The notes under the pieces are model-generated. The model ran no database searches. It was not told the DNA's origin and saw nothing but the letters and a program-made list of their open reading frames with translations. From contig NZ_CP018099.1 of the NCBI RefSeq assembly GCF_001886815.1, positions 3,284,501 through 3,348,500 on the forward strand: a stretch of DNA of 64,000 bases, read 5' to 3'. The DNA comes from Caldithrix abyssi DSM 13497. Its GTDB lineage: Bacteria > Calditrichota > Calditrichia > Calditrichales > Calditrichaceae. This document shows positions 43,916 to 52,577 of the stretch, one piece after another; the stretch's first letter is position 1; every line of letters begins with the position of its first letter. A program made the position numbers and the translations under genes.

Positions 43916-46138
43916 TTAATTTTCTTCCAGGGGCGTAAGGTTGGCGAATTTTTTAATCAACTTTTTGGTAATTCCGTCCCGTCCAAAGTGAACGGTAATT
44001 TTCATCTTATCGCCGCTTCCTTCTAATTGAATAATTTGTCCCTTACCAAATGTTTCGTGATATACTTTTTGGCCCACAAAAAACTCGCCGCTTCTATCCT
44101 GATTTTGGTCGTCATTCTGGAAATAGGCCTCCAGCTTGGCCTTGCGTTCGGTTTTGCGTTTGCCGCGCGATGCGCCGCGTGTGCCGGCAATCCGCGTTTT
44201 AAATTCCAGTAGTTCCGTAGGAATTTCATCTAAAAACAAAGAGGGCGTATTATAAGTTCCCGCATTGTAACGCCGACGATATTTGGCATAGGTTAAATAC
44301 AAGCTTTCCATGGCGCGCGTCATTCCCACATAAAATAAACGACGTTCTTCTTCCAGCTCCTTTAAATCGGCAGAAGTTCGCTGCAGGGGCATGAGTCCCA
44401 TTTCCAGGCCGGTGATGCACACCACCGGAAACTCCAGGCCTTTGGCGGAATGCAAAGTCATTAAGGTAACGGCATTGGACGATTCGTTCCAGGTATCGAT
44501 ATCGGTCATCAAACTTACCTCTTCCAGAAAAGCGGCCAGGTCGGAATCGCGCCCTTCGCCTTCCCGTTCCCGCGTAAATTGCTCCATGGTGGCGAACAAC
44601 TCTTTAATATTTTCAATGCGACTTTCGCTTTCGTACTGATCGTACTCGGTTTGATAGTGGTGCATAATGCCGGCTTCCGAGACCAGCGTGGAGGCCAGCT
44701 CCACCGCGTTCAATTCATCTTTTAATTCCATGAATTTTTTCATCATCAGATAAAATTGTTTTACGCGGCTGCCCATGGTTGCCGAGATATTGGCCACCTC
44801 TTCCACCCTGCCCAGCGCATCGAACAGGGTAATATTCTCCATTTCTGCAAAACGTTCGATCTTATTAACCGTTGTTTCGCCGACCCCGCGCAAAGGAAAG
44901 TTAATAATTCGCCGCAAAGCAACGCTGTCGGCCGGGTTGACCAGCACTTTTAAATAGGCCAGTACATCCTTGATCTCTTTGCGATCGTAAAACTTTACGC
45001 CGCCAATGATGGTGTAAGAAATGGCGTTACGTCGCAACTGATCTTCCAGAGCCCGGCTCTGCGCATTGGTGCGATAAAGGATGGCAATGTCTTTAAAGCT
45101 TCGTTTATGGGTGTACATTTCATCGTGAATGATTTCCACCACTTTTAGCGCCTCGTCGGCCTCATCATCGGCGACCACCAGTTTGATCTTTGGGCCGTCT
45201 TGCTTGCGCGTCCATAAATTTTTACCGAGCCGCGATTTGTTGTTGCGCACCACGGCATTGGCCGCCTGCAAAATATTATTGTGTGAGCGATAGTTTTCTT
45301 CCAGCTTAAAGATGCGTGCTTCCGGAAAATCGCGGTTAAAATTCAGAATATTTTTGATATCGGCGCCGCGCCACCCGTAAATGGATTGATCTTCGTCGCC
45401 CACCACGCACAAGTTCTTGCGCTCGTTTACCAGTCTTTTCAACAGCAGATACTGGGCATGGTTGGTATCCTGATATTCATCGACCAGAATATATTGAAAT
45501 TTTTTATTGTATTTAGCTTTGATCTCAGGGAAATCATCAAACACCTGAATGGGGCGAATCAATAAATCGTCAAAATCCAGCGCCTCATTCTTTTTTAAAA
45601 AAGCCATGTACGCCTGATACACTTCGGCCACGATTTGATCATACTCATCGTCTAACTCTTGCTCGAGCAGATTTTCCGGCAGGACGAAGTGGTTTTTCAA
45701 ACGCGAAATACGGCTTTGCACAACTTTAGGATTAAACTTTTGCGGAGACAAACCTTTTGAAGAAAGAATTTTACGCAGAGCTCTTACCGAATCGTCCACA
45801 TCATATATCGTAAAATTACGCGACAATCCAATGTGTTCCGCCTCTGTTCTCAGGATGCGCGCGCAAACACTATGAAAGGTGCCCATCCATAGGGGCAGCG
45901 CCTGACTGCCCAGTAAAGTGGTCAAGCGCTCTTTCATTTCCCGCGCCGCTTTATTGGTAAAGGTAACGGCCAGAATTTCGGAAGGTTTAGCCAGTTGTTT
46001 TTTGATTAGATAGGCAATACGATAGGTCAGAGTTCTCGTTTTACCGCTACCGGCTCCGGCTATTATTAAAACCGGCCCATCCGTGGCCAACACCGCTTTT
46101 CGTTGTTCTTCATTTAATTCATTTAAAAAATCTTCCAT
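43916..46138 (-). CDS. pcrA: superfamily 1 DNA helicase PcrA/UvrD
   Basis: Product of 740 aa from the ATG with AGGA 10 nt upstream; a TTG three codons earlier abuts that site. 3'-5' helicase for repair and plasmid or fork processing. Motifs: Q-motif LNEEQRKAV, Walker A AGAGSGKT (27-34), LDFDDLL, VDEYQDTN, GDEDQSIYGWRGAD, LEENYRS, TLHSAKGLEF and VGMTRAME. The C-terminal Tudor-like fold that contacts RNA polymerase is present (VGQKVYHETFGKGQI). It follows mltG by 15 nt. Confidence 0.95.
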   Translation of the reverse strand: MEDFLNELNEEQRKAVLATDGPVLIIAGAGSGKTRTLTYRIAYLIKKQLAKPSEILAVTFTNKAAREMKERLTTLLGSQALPLWMGTFHSVCARILRTEAEHIGLSRNFTIYDVDDSVRALRKILSSKGLSPQKFNPKVVQSRISRLKNHFVLPENLLEQELDDEYDQIVAEVYQAYMAFLKKNEALDFDDLLIRPIQVFDDFPEIKAKYNKKFQYILVDEYQDTNHAQYLLLKRLVNERKNLCVVGDEDQSIYGWRGADIKNILNFNRDFPEARIFKLEENYRSHNNILQAANAVVRNNKSRLGKNLWTRKQDGPKIKLVVADDEADEALKVVEIIHDEMYTHKRSFKDIAILYRTNAQSRALEDQLRRNAISYTIIGGVKFYDRKEIKDVLAYLKVLVNPADSVALRRIINFPLRGVGETTVNKIERFAEMENITLFDALGRVEEVANISATMGSRVKQFYLMMKKFMELKDELNAVELASTLVSEAGIMHHYQTEYDQYESESRIENIKELFATMEQFTREREGEGRDSDLAAFLEEVSLMTDIDTWNESSNAVTLMTLHSAKGLEFPVVCITGLEMGLMPLQRTSADLKELEEERRLFYVGMTRAMESLYLTYAKYRRRYNAGTYNTPSLFLDEIPTELLEFKTRIAGTRGASRGKRKTERKAKLEAYFQNDDQNQDRSGEFFVGQKVYHETFGKGQIIQLEGSGDKMKITVHFGRDGITKKLIKKFANLTPLEEN

Positions 46139-46153
46139 TGATCTCAATTCCTA

Positions 46154-47173
46154 TCAAAAACCGTAAATTTTTTTTCTGATTTTATTTAATTTTTGTTTTG
46201 CTTTTAAATGCTCGCGCGCCGTCACCGTAAAAACATGGCTGCCGTCCCCTCTGGCCACAAAATATAAATATTTTGTCTTTGCTGCAAATACCGTGGCCAA
46301 AATAGATTTTTTGCCGGGATTATTTATTGGCCCGGGAGGCAGTCCGGCGTATCGATAGGTGTTGTAAGGCGAATCGATTTTAAGGTCTTTATAGGTCAAA
46401 CGCCTGGGACCGTCCGTAATAATAAACTGAATGGTGGGATCGGCCTGTAACCGCATGCCTCTTTTAAGCCGATTGAGGTAAACGGATGCAATGATCGGCC
46501 GCTCCTCGTCAATCATGGCTTCTCCTTCAACGATGGAAGCAAGCGTTACCACCTGATGGCGGTTAAATCCCATCTCCCGCATCTTTTGCTTTACGCTATC
46601 TGCTTCAAATATTTTTAGGGTCTGTTCGATTAAAAACCGGATCACCTGCTCCTCGCTCACCCCTTCGGCGAATACATAAGTATCTGGCAGCAAGTAGCCG
46701 GTTACATTTTTAGCAGGAATGCCGTACTCTTTCAGCAGCGTTGTATCTCTGGTCAGAGAGTCCAATATTTTGCGGTTCAAATTCAACGCCGAGCTGAGCT
46801 CGGCAAGAATCTTTTCCGTCGGCCATCCTTCGATGAGCGTAACCGAACGAAATTCAGGTTTGACGCGCGTTAAATAATTGGCCAGCTGCGGATAGGTTAA
46901 TCCCATCGGTATTTTGAACCTACCGGACGGAATACGTGTTTCAATACCCAGTCCTCTGGCCCAGAAAACAAAAACCGGTGCGTTTTTAATCAATCCCTTT
47001 TTAGCCAGAGTATCTGCCACGGCCTGCAAGCTTGCTCCTTTCGGGATGACGATTTCCACCTTGCCGATCGTATCTGCCGGGATGTCCGGTAATGTAAAAT
47101 ATTTAATTACATCATATACCAGCAAAGGCAGTAAAAAAACGACAACGATAAGCGCTTTGTATTTATTCTTCAT
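46154..47173 (-). CDS. mltG: endolytic murein transglycosylase MltG
   Basis: Product of 339 aa. One N-terminal transmembrane helix (about 7-24), a LysM-like region (IVIPKGASLQAVADTLAKKG) and the YceG catalytic domain with the glutamate of LASIVEGEAMIDEE and RLQADPTIQF, YNTYRYAGLPPGPINNPG. Cleaves nascent glycan strands and sets their length. It overlaps the chorismate mutase gene by 11 nt, which suggests coupled translation. Confidence 0.95.
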   Translation of the reverse strand: MKNKYKALIVVVFLLPLLVYDVIKYFTLPDIPADTIGKVEIVIPKGASLQAVADTLAKKGLIKNAPVFVFWARGLGIETRIPSGRFKIPMGLTYPQLANYLTRVKPEFRSVTLIEGWPTEKILAELSSALNLNRKILDSLTRDTTLLKEYGIPAKNVTGYLLPDTYVFAEGVSEEQVIRFLIEQTLKIFEADSVKQKMREMGFNRHQVVTLASIVEGEAMIDEERPIIASVYLNRLKRGMRLQADPTIQFIITDGPRRLTYKDLKIDSPYNTYRYAGLPPGPINNPGKKSILATVFAAKTKYLYFVARGDGSHVFTVTAREHLKAKQKLNKIRKKIYGF

Positions 47174-47468
47174 TTTTCTTTAACTTACGTTCCATTTCTT
47201 CACGTTCTAAACGCCGGGACTCATCAATGATGCGTTCGTAAATTCGACCGATTGCCTCTCCTGACAGCGGCCCCGGATTGCTTTTTTTAACGTTTTCGAT
47301 CACCTGCTCTTCACGCTCCGGCACGTAAACGGGCAATCCTAACTTGCGTTTGATCTCACCAATCTGATTGGCATGGGTTGCGCGTTGATTCAGCAACCGC
47401 ACAAGCTGTCGGTCAATAGCATCTATTTTGATCCTGAGTTCTTCAATTTCCTTGAATTGTTTTTGCAA
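47163..47468 (-). CDS. aroQ: chorismate mutase, AroQ type
   Basis: Product of 101 aa from a TTG with GGAGG 5 nt upstream; the longer frame starting seven codons earlier (also TTG) has no ribosome site. Rearranges chorismate to prephenate. All-helical AroQ pattern: LRIKIDAIDRQLVRLLNQRATHANQI, KRKLGLPVYVPEREEQVIENV and AIGRIYERIIDESRRLE. The Arg, Lys and Glu of the active site appear in place. No prephenate dehydratase or dehydrogenase is fused. The charged tail overlaps mltG. Confidence 0.9.
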   Translation of the reverse strand: MQKQFKEIEELRIKIDAIDRQLVRLLNQRATHANQIGEIKRKLGLPVYVPEREEQVIENVKKSNPGPLSGEAIGRIYERIIDESRRLEREEMERKLKKNEE

Positions 47469-47518
47469 ACAGGCCTCCAACTCAGACAACTTTTGAACTT
47501 ATTAAATTAGAAGAAAAG

Positions 47519-47546
47519 CCGATTAAAATCCAATATTTTTAATCGG
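47519..47546 (-). terminator. terminator after the metallophosphatase gene
   Basis: A perfect 10-bp stem CCGATTAAAA / TTTTAATCGG with an 8-nt loop, followed on the minus strand by CTTTTCTTCT. Confidence 0.8.
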
Positions 47547-47588
47547 AATCGAATTTTCAATCCCATTAAATTTTTTATGATTTCCTGT

Positions 47589-48539
47589 TTATTTTTGTTC
47601 TTTTGTCTTTTTGAAATGCAGAATTAACTTTTCTACAACCGGTTCCGTGGGTATTTGCAAACTTATGGGAATTTTCCGAGATTTGACGAGTGGAGGTCCG
47701 TTATTCTGAAACCTGAGGCTGAGTAGGGTCAAAAACTCTGTGTCCGATCCAGGCGCAATGATCGCTGGTTTACGATCCAGCCAATCCTTTGCGCTCTGGC
47801 TATGGCCTAAAAAAATCAGGTCAATTTCCGGAAACTTTTTTATAAACTCTGCCAGTCCGGCATCTTCACCGTGGAACAGGACCATCCGGAAATCGCTGCC
47901 TTGAACAGCCTGCCGGTAAACCCGTGCAAACTTTTCCTCGTTAAAGGAAAGACCTTTAACCGACTTTGAATACCAGAAGCTACTCTTATCGAGATAACTC
48001 AATAAAACAATTTTCTTTTTTCCGGCCGATATTTTTACCGAAGAATTTAAATTAAATCCGCTAATGTCGTAATTTGTAGCCAGAAATCTGAAAGAGGATT
48101 GTCGTAAAAGTGTAAGGGTGTATTCATTATCTTGTTGCATCTCCTGATCGGCCAGCATCAGGTAATCTGGCCGGAGCGCTTTATAAATATCTACAATCAA
48201 TTTATTTAAAGCATTATATGGGTACGTATTGGTAAAGTCGCCGCCATCGATAAAAAGGAGACGGGGATTTTTTTTACGCAGCTCTTTTAACAAAAAGGCG
48301 ATATGATCCAGACCGCCCAGCGGATTGCTGCCGCATCGACAATTTTCAAAAACGCCGCTGGCATTAGCCAGATAAACGATTTGTAAAGAGTCTTCTTCTG
48401 CTGCCGGCGCCTGCGCTAAAGATTGAGAGAAAAATAAAAAGAGCGAAAAAACAGCGATGCTTACTGTTTTACGAAAAAGTTTTAAATAAAAAAAATCTTT
48501 GAAAAAACAAGGTGGAACCTGGTGACGAAATCTATTCAT
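47589..48539 (-). CDS. UshA-like metallophosphatase homologue, exported
   Basis: Product of 316 aa. A long basic N-terminus precedes a hydrophobic stretch (about 24-42) and an SLAQA cleavage site; no later in-frame start exists. The fold follows the calcineurin-like 5'-nucleotidase plan (LLFIDGGDFTN, LATNYD, VLFHGED, LIFLGHSQS, IIAPGSDTEF), but the first metal motif DxH is replaced by YLANASG and GNHE by TNYD. A distinctive ENCRCGSNPLGGLDHI with Cys67 and Cys69 matches a family of UshA-like proteins with CxC or Cys-Sec pairs; that assignment is from memory. Activity is doubtful. It has its own terminator and a possible TATAAA -10. Confidence 0.65.
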   Translation of the reverse strand: MNRFRHQVPPCFFKDFFYLKLFRKTVSIAVFSLFLFFSQSLAQAPAAEEDSLQIVYLANASGVFENCRCGSNPLGGLDHIAFLLKELRKKNPRLLFIDGGDFTNTYPYNALNKLIVDIYKALRPDYLMLADQEMQQDNEYTLTLLRQSSFRFLATNYDISGFNLNSSVKISAGKKKIVLLSYLDKSSFWYSKSVKGLSFNEEKFARVYRQAVQGSDFRMVLFHGEDAGLAEFIKKFPEIDLIFLGHSQSAKDWLDRKPAIIAPGSDTEFLTLLSLRFQNNGPPLVKSRKIPISLQIPTEPVVEKLILHFKKTKEQK

Positions 48540-48641
48540 AATACCTTAACAATCAAAGCGTTATTTATATGGGCATTGGGTCTTTTGCGCCTTCACTGTG
48601 GTTTAAGAAATCAAAGGTTTTTGACACATCATTAAAAAACA

Positions 48642-48671
48642 TTCATCCCCTGCCCATGGACAGGGGATGAA
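48642..48671 (-). terminator. terminator of secD-secF-STAS
   Basis: An 11-bp perfect stem TTCATCCCCTG / CAGGGGATGAA with an 8-nt loop directly after the STAS gene stop; on the minus strand TGTTTTTTAATG follows. Confidence 0.9.
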
Positions 48672-48673
48672 AT

Positions 48674-49018
48674 TTAAGCAGTTTTTAAAATGTCAATAGC
48701 CTGTTCAACCGATTCAGTAATGGTAAAGATGCTGATTAATCTGGTCATTTTAAAGAGCTGCTGAATGCGTTCGGGCACATTGGCCATAACCAGCCGGCCG
48801 TTATTGCTTTTGAGCGTATTAACGGCTCCGATAAAAATCCCCAGGCCGGAACTGTTCATCAACTCCAGCGCGCTCATGTCAATTACCAGTTTCGTTTTTC
48901 CGGCTTCAATCAACTCATGGATTTTGTCATTAATCTGTCCGGCTTCGGGGCCGCCCATGATTTTACCGGAAACTTGCAGGACAATGATGCCATCGATCTC
49001 ATTGGATTGTACTTGCAT
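48674..49018 (-). CDS. STAS-domain anti-sigma factor antagonist
   Basis: Product of 114 aa, one STAS domain. The phosphorylation-site region reads VIDMSALELMNSSGLGIFIGAV, with Ser in the usual place (DxSxxxxxxSSG). SpoIIAA/RsbV-like proteins bind an anti-sigma kinase when unphosphorylated. No kinase or sigma factor is nearby, so its partner is encoded elsewhere. It lies 18 nt after secF, in front of a strong terminator, so it is the last gene of the secDF operon. Ribosome site AAAGGA. Confidence 0.9.
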   Translation of the reverse strand: MQVQSNEIDGIIVLQVSGKIMGGPEAGQINDKIHELIEAGKTKLVIDMSALELMNSSGLGIFIGAVNTLKSNNGRLVMANVPERIQQLFKMTRLISIFTITESVEQAIDILKTA

Positions 49019-49036
49019 CGATGATCCTTTTTTTAA

Positions 49037-49930
49037 TTATGCTTTATGCCATTTCCAGTCAACCAGAATGGGGCTGGCGACAAAAATAGAGGAATACGTA
49101 CCAATCCCAATTCCCACGATCAGCGCAAAAGCAAAGGTGCGCAGTACCTCGCCGCCAAAGAAATAAAGGACAACCACCACCATCAGCGTTGTACCGGAAG
49201 TTACCACGGTTCTGCTCAGCGTTTCATTGATGCTGCGATTAATAATCGTCGGCATCTCTTTACTGCCTCTTTTTATCGATTTTAAGTTTTCCCTGATTCG
49301 ATCATAAACCACAATGGTATCGTTGAGAGAATAACCTACAATGGTTAGCAGAGCGGCGATAATGGGCGCTGAGATTTCAATATCGAAAAGAGAAAACACG
49401 CCCAGCGTAATGGTGATGTCATGCGCCAGAGCGGCGATGGCGCCAATCGAATACTTAAATTCAAAGCGCCACATAATATAAATGAGGATTAAGATCATCG
49501 ACCATAGTATGGCCTTAATGGCATCCAGCACCAATTCATGACCAATTTTCGGGCCGACCTTTTCCACTCGCTCCACAATGTAGGGATTCTCAGGGATCTT
49601 TTCCGTAATTGATTTTTCAATCACCGTGGCTACTTCTTCATCGCTTTCCACAATTCCCACGCGAATTACCACTTCATTGGGGGCGCCAAAGTGTTTAATC
49701 TCAGCATCGCCAAATCCATGTTCAGCAATCGCTGAGCGAACCTTTTGAATTTCAATCGGTTTTTCAAACTTTAATTGAACCAGCGTTCCGCCTGTAAAGT
49801 CGATATTATAACGGGGACCGCCGTGTAAAATCAAGGAAACAATCGAAAGCGTAATTAAGCTTAAGCTGATGATATAAGCTATTTTCCTTACTTTAATAAA
49901 TTGAATATTTGTTTTGCCAAAAAATCGCAT
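49037..49930 (-). CDS. secF: protein-export membrane protein SecF
   Basis: Product of 297 aa. First transmembrane helix (about 15-35), FTGGTLVQLKFE, a short periplasmic domain, then five helices with the conserved SLNDTIVVYDRIREN and NRSINETLSRTVVTS. Works with SecD to use the proton or sodium gradient in late steps of Sec export. AGGAG lies 12 nt before the ATG. Follows secD by 37 nt. Confidence 0.96.
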   Translation of the reverse strand: MRFFGKTNIQFIKVRKIAYIISLSLITLSIVSLILHGGPRYNIDFTGGTLVQLKFEKPIEIQKVRSAIAEHGFGDAEIKHFGAPNEVVIRVGIVESDEEVATVIEKSITEKIPENPYIVERVEKVGPKIGHELVLDAIKAILWSMILILIYIMWRFEFKYSIGAIAALAHDITITLGVFSLFDIEISAPIIAALLTIVGYSLNDTIVVYDRIRENLKSIKRGSKEMPTIINRSINETLSRTVVTSGTTLMVVVVLYFFGGEVLRTFAFALIVGIGIGTYSSIFVASPILVDWKWHKA

Positions 49931-49967
49931 TGTTCTTTGTTCTCCTGTTAATCCAGTTCAACCATCA

Positions 49968-51854
49968 TTAAATACTTAAGCGTTTTACAGGACGCGTTTC
50001 CAGTACATAATCGAAAATCACACGCGTGACCACGATGGCTGTAAACAGACTGGAGAGAATACCGATCATTAATGTCAGGGCAAAGCCCTGAATCGGACCG
50101 GAGCCATACGTGTACAATACCAGCGCTGCGATAAAAGTGGTTACGTTGGCATCCACAATCGTAATAAACGCTTTCCCATATCCCACATCAATGGAAGCCC
50201 TGATGGTTTTTCCTTTTTCCAATTCTTCGCGAACTCTTTCAAATATTAACACGTTGGCATCTACAGCCATACCGATGGTTAAAATAATACCGGCAATGCC
50301 AGGCAGCGTTAAAGTGGCGTGGAAATAAGCCATAACCGCCATGATAAAAACGATGTTCAGGACCAGCGCCAGATCGGCAATCAGGCCTGATAATTTGTAA
50401 TAAATAATCATAAAAATCATAACAATCACAAGACCCATAAATGCCGAAAACGTACCGGCGTTAATAGAATCCTGCCCCAGCGAAGGGCCAACAGTCCGTT
50501 CTTCCATAAATTTCACCGGAGCCGGCAGAGCGCCCGCTTTAAGAACAATACTTAAATCCTGCGCTTCTTCAATATTATCCAGGCCGGTAATCACGGCGCG
50601 ACCGTTGGTAATTTTTACTCGTATTTCCGGAGCCAGATACACTTTGTTGTCAAGAACTATGGCCAGGCGTTTGCCGACATTGGCGCCTGTAACACGAGCA
50701 AAAGTGCGGGCGCCGGCATCGTTCAAAGTTAAAGATACCTCATACTGACCAAATGAAGAGGGATCATGGCTTCGTTGAGGATTGGCGTCGGTAATCGACT
50801 CGCCGGAAAGCTCAATATTTTTACGCACCAGGTATAAAGGAATGTACTGGCCGTTATAAACCGGTTTGGAACCCCATAAAAACTCGGCGCCTGTGGCCTC
50901 TTCCGCAATAATCCTTTGTACTTCCGGCATTTGAAGAATTTTCTGAAATTTAAATTGTTTGTCAGTCGGAACCAGAAACGTCTGTTTATCTCGCGGATTC
51001 AAGAAAAACAGGCCTTCTTCAAACAGGTAGGCATTCGAATCCTGTTGGGCAACCGCTTCTGTTTTCTTTTGTTCGGAATCGGCGGCAAACATCTTGTCCA
51101 AAGAAATCGCCTCATCTTTTGCCCCGGTGGTGTCTTGCTGCTCCACGCTGGCTGCGGTGGTATCGTAAGGATTAATTTTGGATTGAATGAAATTATTGAT
51201 TTTTTCGGCCACGCGGGAACTTACCATATTGTCTTCTAAAAGGCGGAATTCCAGCAGCGCCGTACGGCCAATTAGTTTACGGACACGCGTGGGATCGGTA
51301 ACGCCGGCCAGCTCCACAATAATGCGTCGATCGCCGACTTTCTGGATGGTCGGCTCGCTCACGCCAAATTCATCCACACGATTACGCAGAATCTCCAGAG
51401 CGCGGTCAACCGATTCATCAATCTGTTTACGCAAATACTTCAACACTTCGTCTCTGGTGCGATGATCCGGGCTGTAATAATAACGCGTGATGTTCCCGCC
51501 CTTTTCTTGCAGAAGCTCGTCAAAAACGGCTAAAAAATCTTCATCGCTTTTTTCAACGCGCTTTTCGGTTTCGAGAAGCGTCGTTGTAAACACGTCGTCC
51601 ACATTCTTGGCCAGACGTTTCAGCAGCTCTTTCACATCCACTTCCAGAACCACATGCATGCCGCCCTGCAAATCGAGGCCCAGATTGATGGTTTTAGACT
51701 TGAGCTCAAAATACTCTTTTTGATTTTCTATTTTAAGCTTCTCTTTTTCGGCCTCGCTCATCATACTGAATTTAAAAGTTGGATAGAGAAAATATGCGGC
51801 AAGTAATAAAACAGCTGCAACAATAATAAACCGGTTTCGTGTCTTGCTCTTCAT
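49968..51854 (-). CDS. secD: protein-export membrane protein SecD
   Basis: Product of 628 aa. N-terminal helix (about 8-26), LGLDLQGGMHVVLEVD, a large periplasmic P1 region (30-440) with EPTIQKVGDRRIIVELAGV and a Gln/Thr/Glu-rich insert near 235-275, then six helices with VGPSLGQDSI, GIILTIGMAVDANVLIFER and the C-terminal FTAIVVTRVIFD. Longer than a minimal SecD because of the insert. AGGAGG lies 13 nt before the ATG; promoter at 51916-51944. Confidence 0.96.
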   Translation of the reverse strand: MKSKTRNRFIIVAAVLLLAAYFLYPTFKFSMMSEAEKEKLKIENQKEYFELKSKTINLGLDLQGGMHVVLEVDVKELLKRLAKNVDDVFTTTLLETEKRVEKSDEDFLAVFDELLQEKGGNITRYYYSPDHRTRDEVLKYLRKQIDESVDRALEILRNRVDEFGVSEPTIQKVGDRRIIVELAGVTDPTRVRKLIGRTALLEFRLLEDNMVSSRVAEKINNFIQSKINPYDTTAASVEQQDTTGAKDEAISLDKMFAADSEQKKTEAVAQQDSNAYLFEEGLFFLNPRDKQTFLVPTDKQFKFQKILQMPEVQRIIAEEATGAEFLWGSKPVYNGQYIPLYLVRKNIELSGESITDANPQRSHDPSSFGQYEVSLTLNDAGARTFARVTGANVGKRLAIVLDNKVYLAPEIRVKITNGRAVITGLDNIEEAQDLSIVLKAGALPAPVKFMEERTVGPSLGQDSINAGTFSAFMGLVIVMIFMIIYYKLSGLIADLALVLNIVFIMAVMAYFHATLTLPGIAGIILTIGMAVDANVLIFERVREELEKGKTIRASIDVGYGKAFITIVDANVTTFIAALVLYTYGSGPIQGFALTLMIGILSSLFTAIVVTRVIFDYVLETRPVKRLSI

Positions 51855-51915
51855 TTAAGCGAACTAACCTCCTGCTTAATTGAATCCTTGTTTTTTTGAA
51901 AATTAAAAGAGACTA

Positions 51916-51944
51916 AATTTAGGTTTTAACAACAATAAAGTCAA
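51916..51944 (-). promoter_or_regulatory. candidate secD promoter
   Basis: Minus-strand TTGACT (51939-51944), 17-nt spacer, TAAATT (51916-51921). The leader would be about 55 nt. Confidence 0.5.
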
Positions 51945-51970
51945 TTAAAAATCTGTTTATCTTTCGCCAC

Positions 51971-52052
51971 CCATGAAAGTCACCTGTCCATAGACGCCCG
52001 GGGGCTTTCATGGCGCAGACAATAATAAAATCCGCGTAAAAACGGTTTACGC
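51971..52052 (-). other. structured intergenic element upstream of the secD promoter
   Basis: Two perfect inverted repeats: CCATGAAAG (51971-51979) with CTTTCATGG (52005-52013), 25 nt apart, and GCGTAAA (52034-52040) with TTTACGC (52046-52052), 5 nt apart. A third, TGTAAA/TTTACA, lies at 52086-52099. No known riboswitch signature was recognised. Confidence 0.4.
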
Positions 52053-52399
52053 CTCCAAATCCCTTACTCACAAGCTGGCTTTCCCTGTAAAAATTTACAT
52101 GGCCGCATAGCCGCAACCATGAGATTTAAGTGAATTAAGCATAAAAGACTTTAAATCAAAATCTTTCTTTTTGACGCGGAATAGCCCATACGGTCTGCAT
52201 CCTCATCATTTCTTAATAAAAGATAAGGAATGACCGTATTCGTAAGGTCGAAGCATGGCTCATTTAGATTGTACTAAAACAATGCTCACCGTCGCTTTAG
52301 TCATGGAAATCCTTCTTTCATAAACAAACGGTGGTAGGGATTTACCAGGCTGGCTTTCATCCTGACAGGTTTGAAATTCGGAACGACGCGCCTACAACC

Positions 52400-52423
52400 A
52401 TTCAACTAATCAACCAATCAACT
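52400..52423. repeat. GGTTGAAT-type array, inverted (3 units)
   Basis: On the minus strand the units read AGTTGATT, GGTTGATT and AGTTGAAT, then GGTTGT. Same 8-bp period as the arrays at 38154 and 38275. Confidence 0.8.
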
Positions 52424-52497
52424 ATTCCACTCTTATAATTTGAAACTCATCCGTCGGTTAAAATGCATTTTCAGGATAAAAATACCCTTAACATCAT

Positions 52498-52526
52498 TTG
52501 CAATAAATCATTTAATTTCTTAATAT
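52498..52526 (+). promoter_or_regulatory. candidate galK promoter
   Basis: TTGCAA (52498-52503), 17-nt spacer, TAATAT (52521-52526). The predicted start near 52533 leaves a leader of about 45 nt. Confidence 0.5.
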
Positions 52527-52577
52527 TATTTAACTTGAGTTGAATTAATGGAGTTACTCAGGAAAAAGGATTTGACC

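Larger units (their letters stand above)
51855..52577. other. intergenic between divergent secD and galK
   Basis: The 723-bp gap contains the secD promoter, a cluster of hairpins at 51971-52099 of unknown identity, a degraded piece of the inverted-repeat element near 52304-52346 (GGAAATCCTTC ... GTAGGGATTTACCA), a 22-bp word at 52348-52369 that recurs inverted at 23927-23948, an inverted GGTTGAAT array at 52400-52423, and the galK promoter. I see no gene. Confidence 0.6.

Noticed and set aside
52548-52577. Upstream galK start at the first ATG
   Set aside because: There is no Shine-Dalgarno before it, while the ATG at 52578 has AAGGA at 7 nt.
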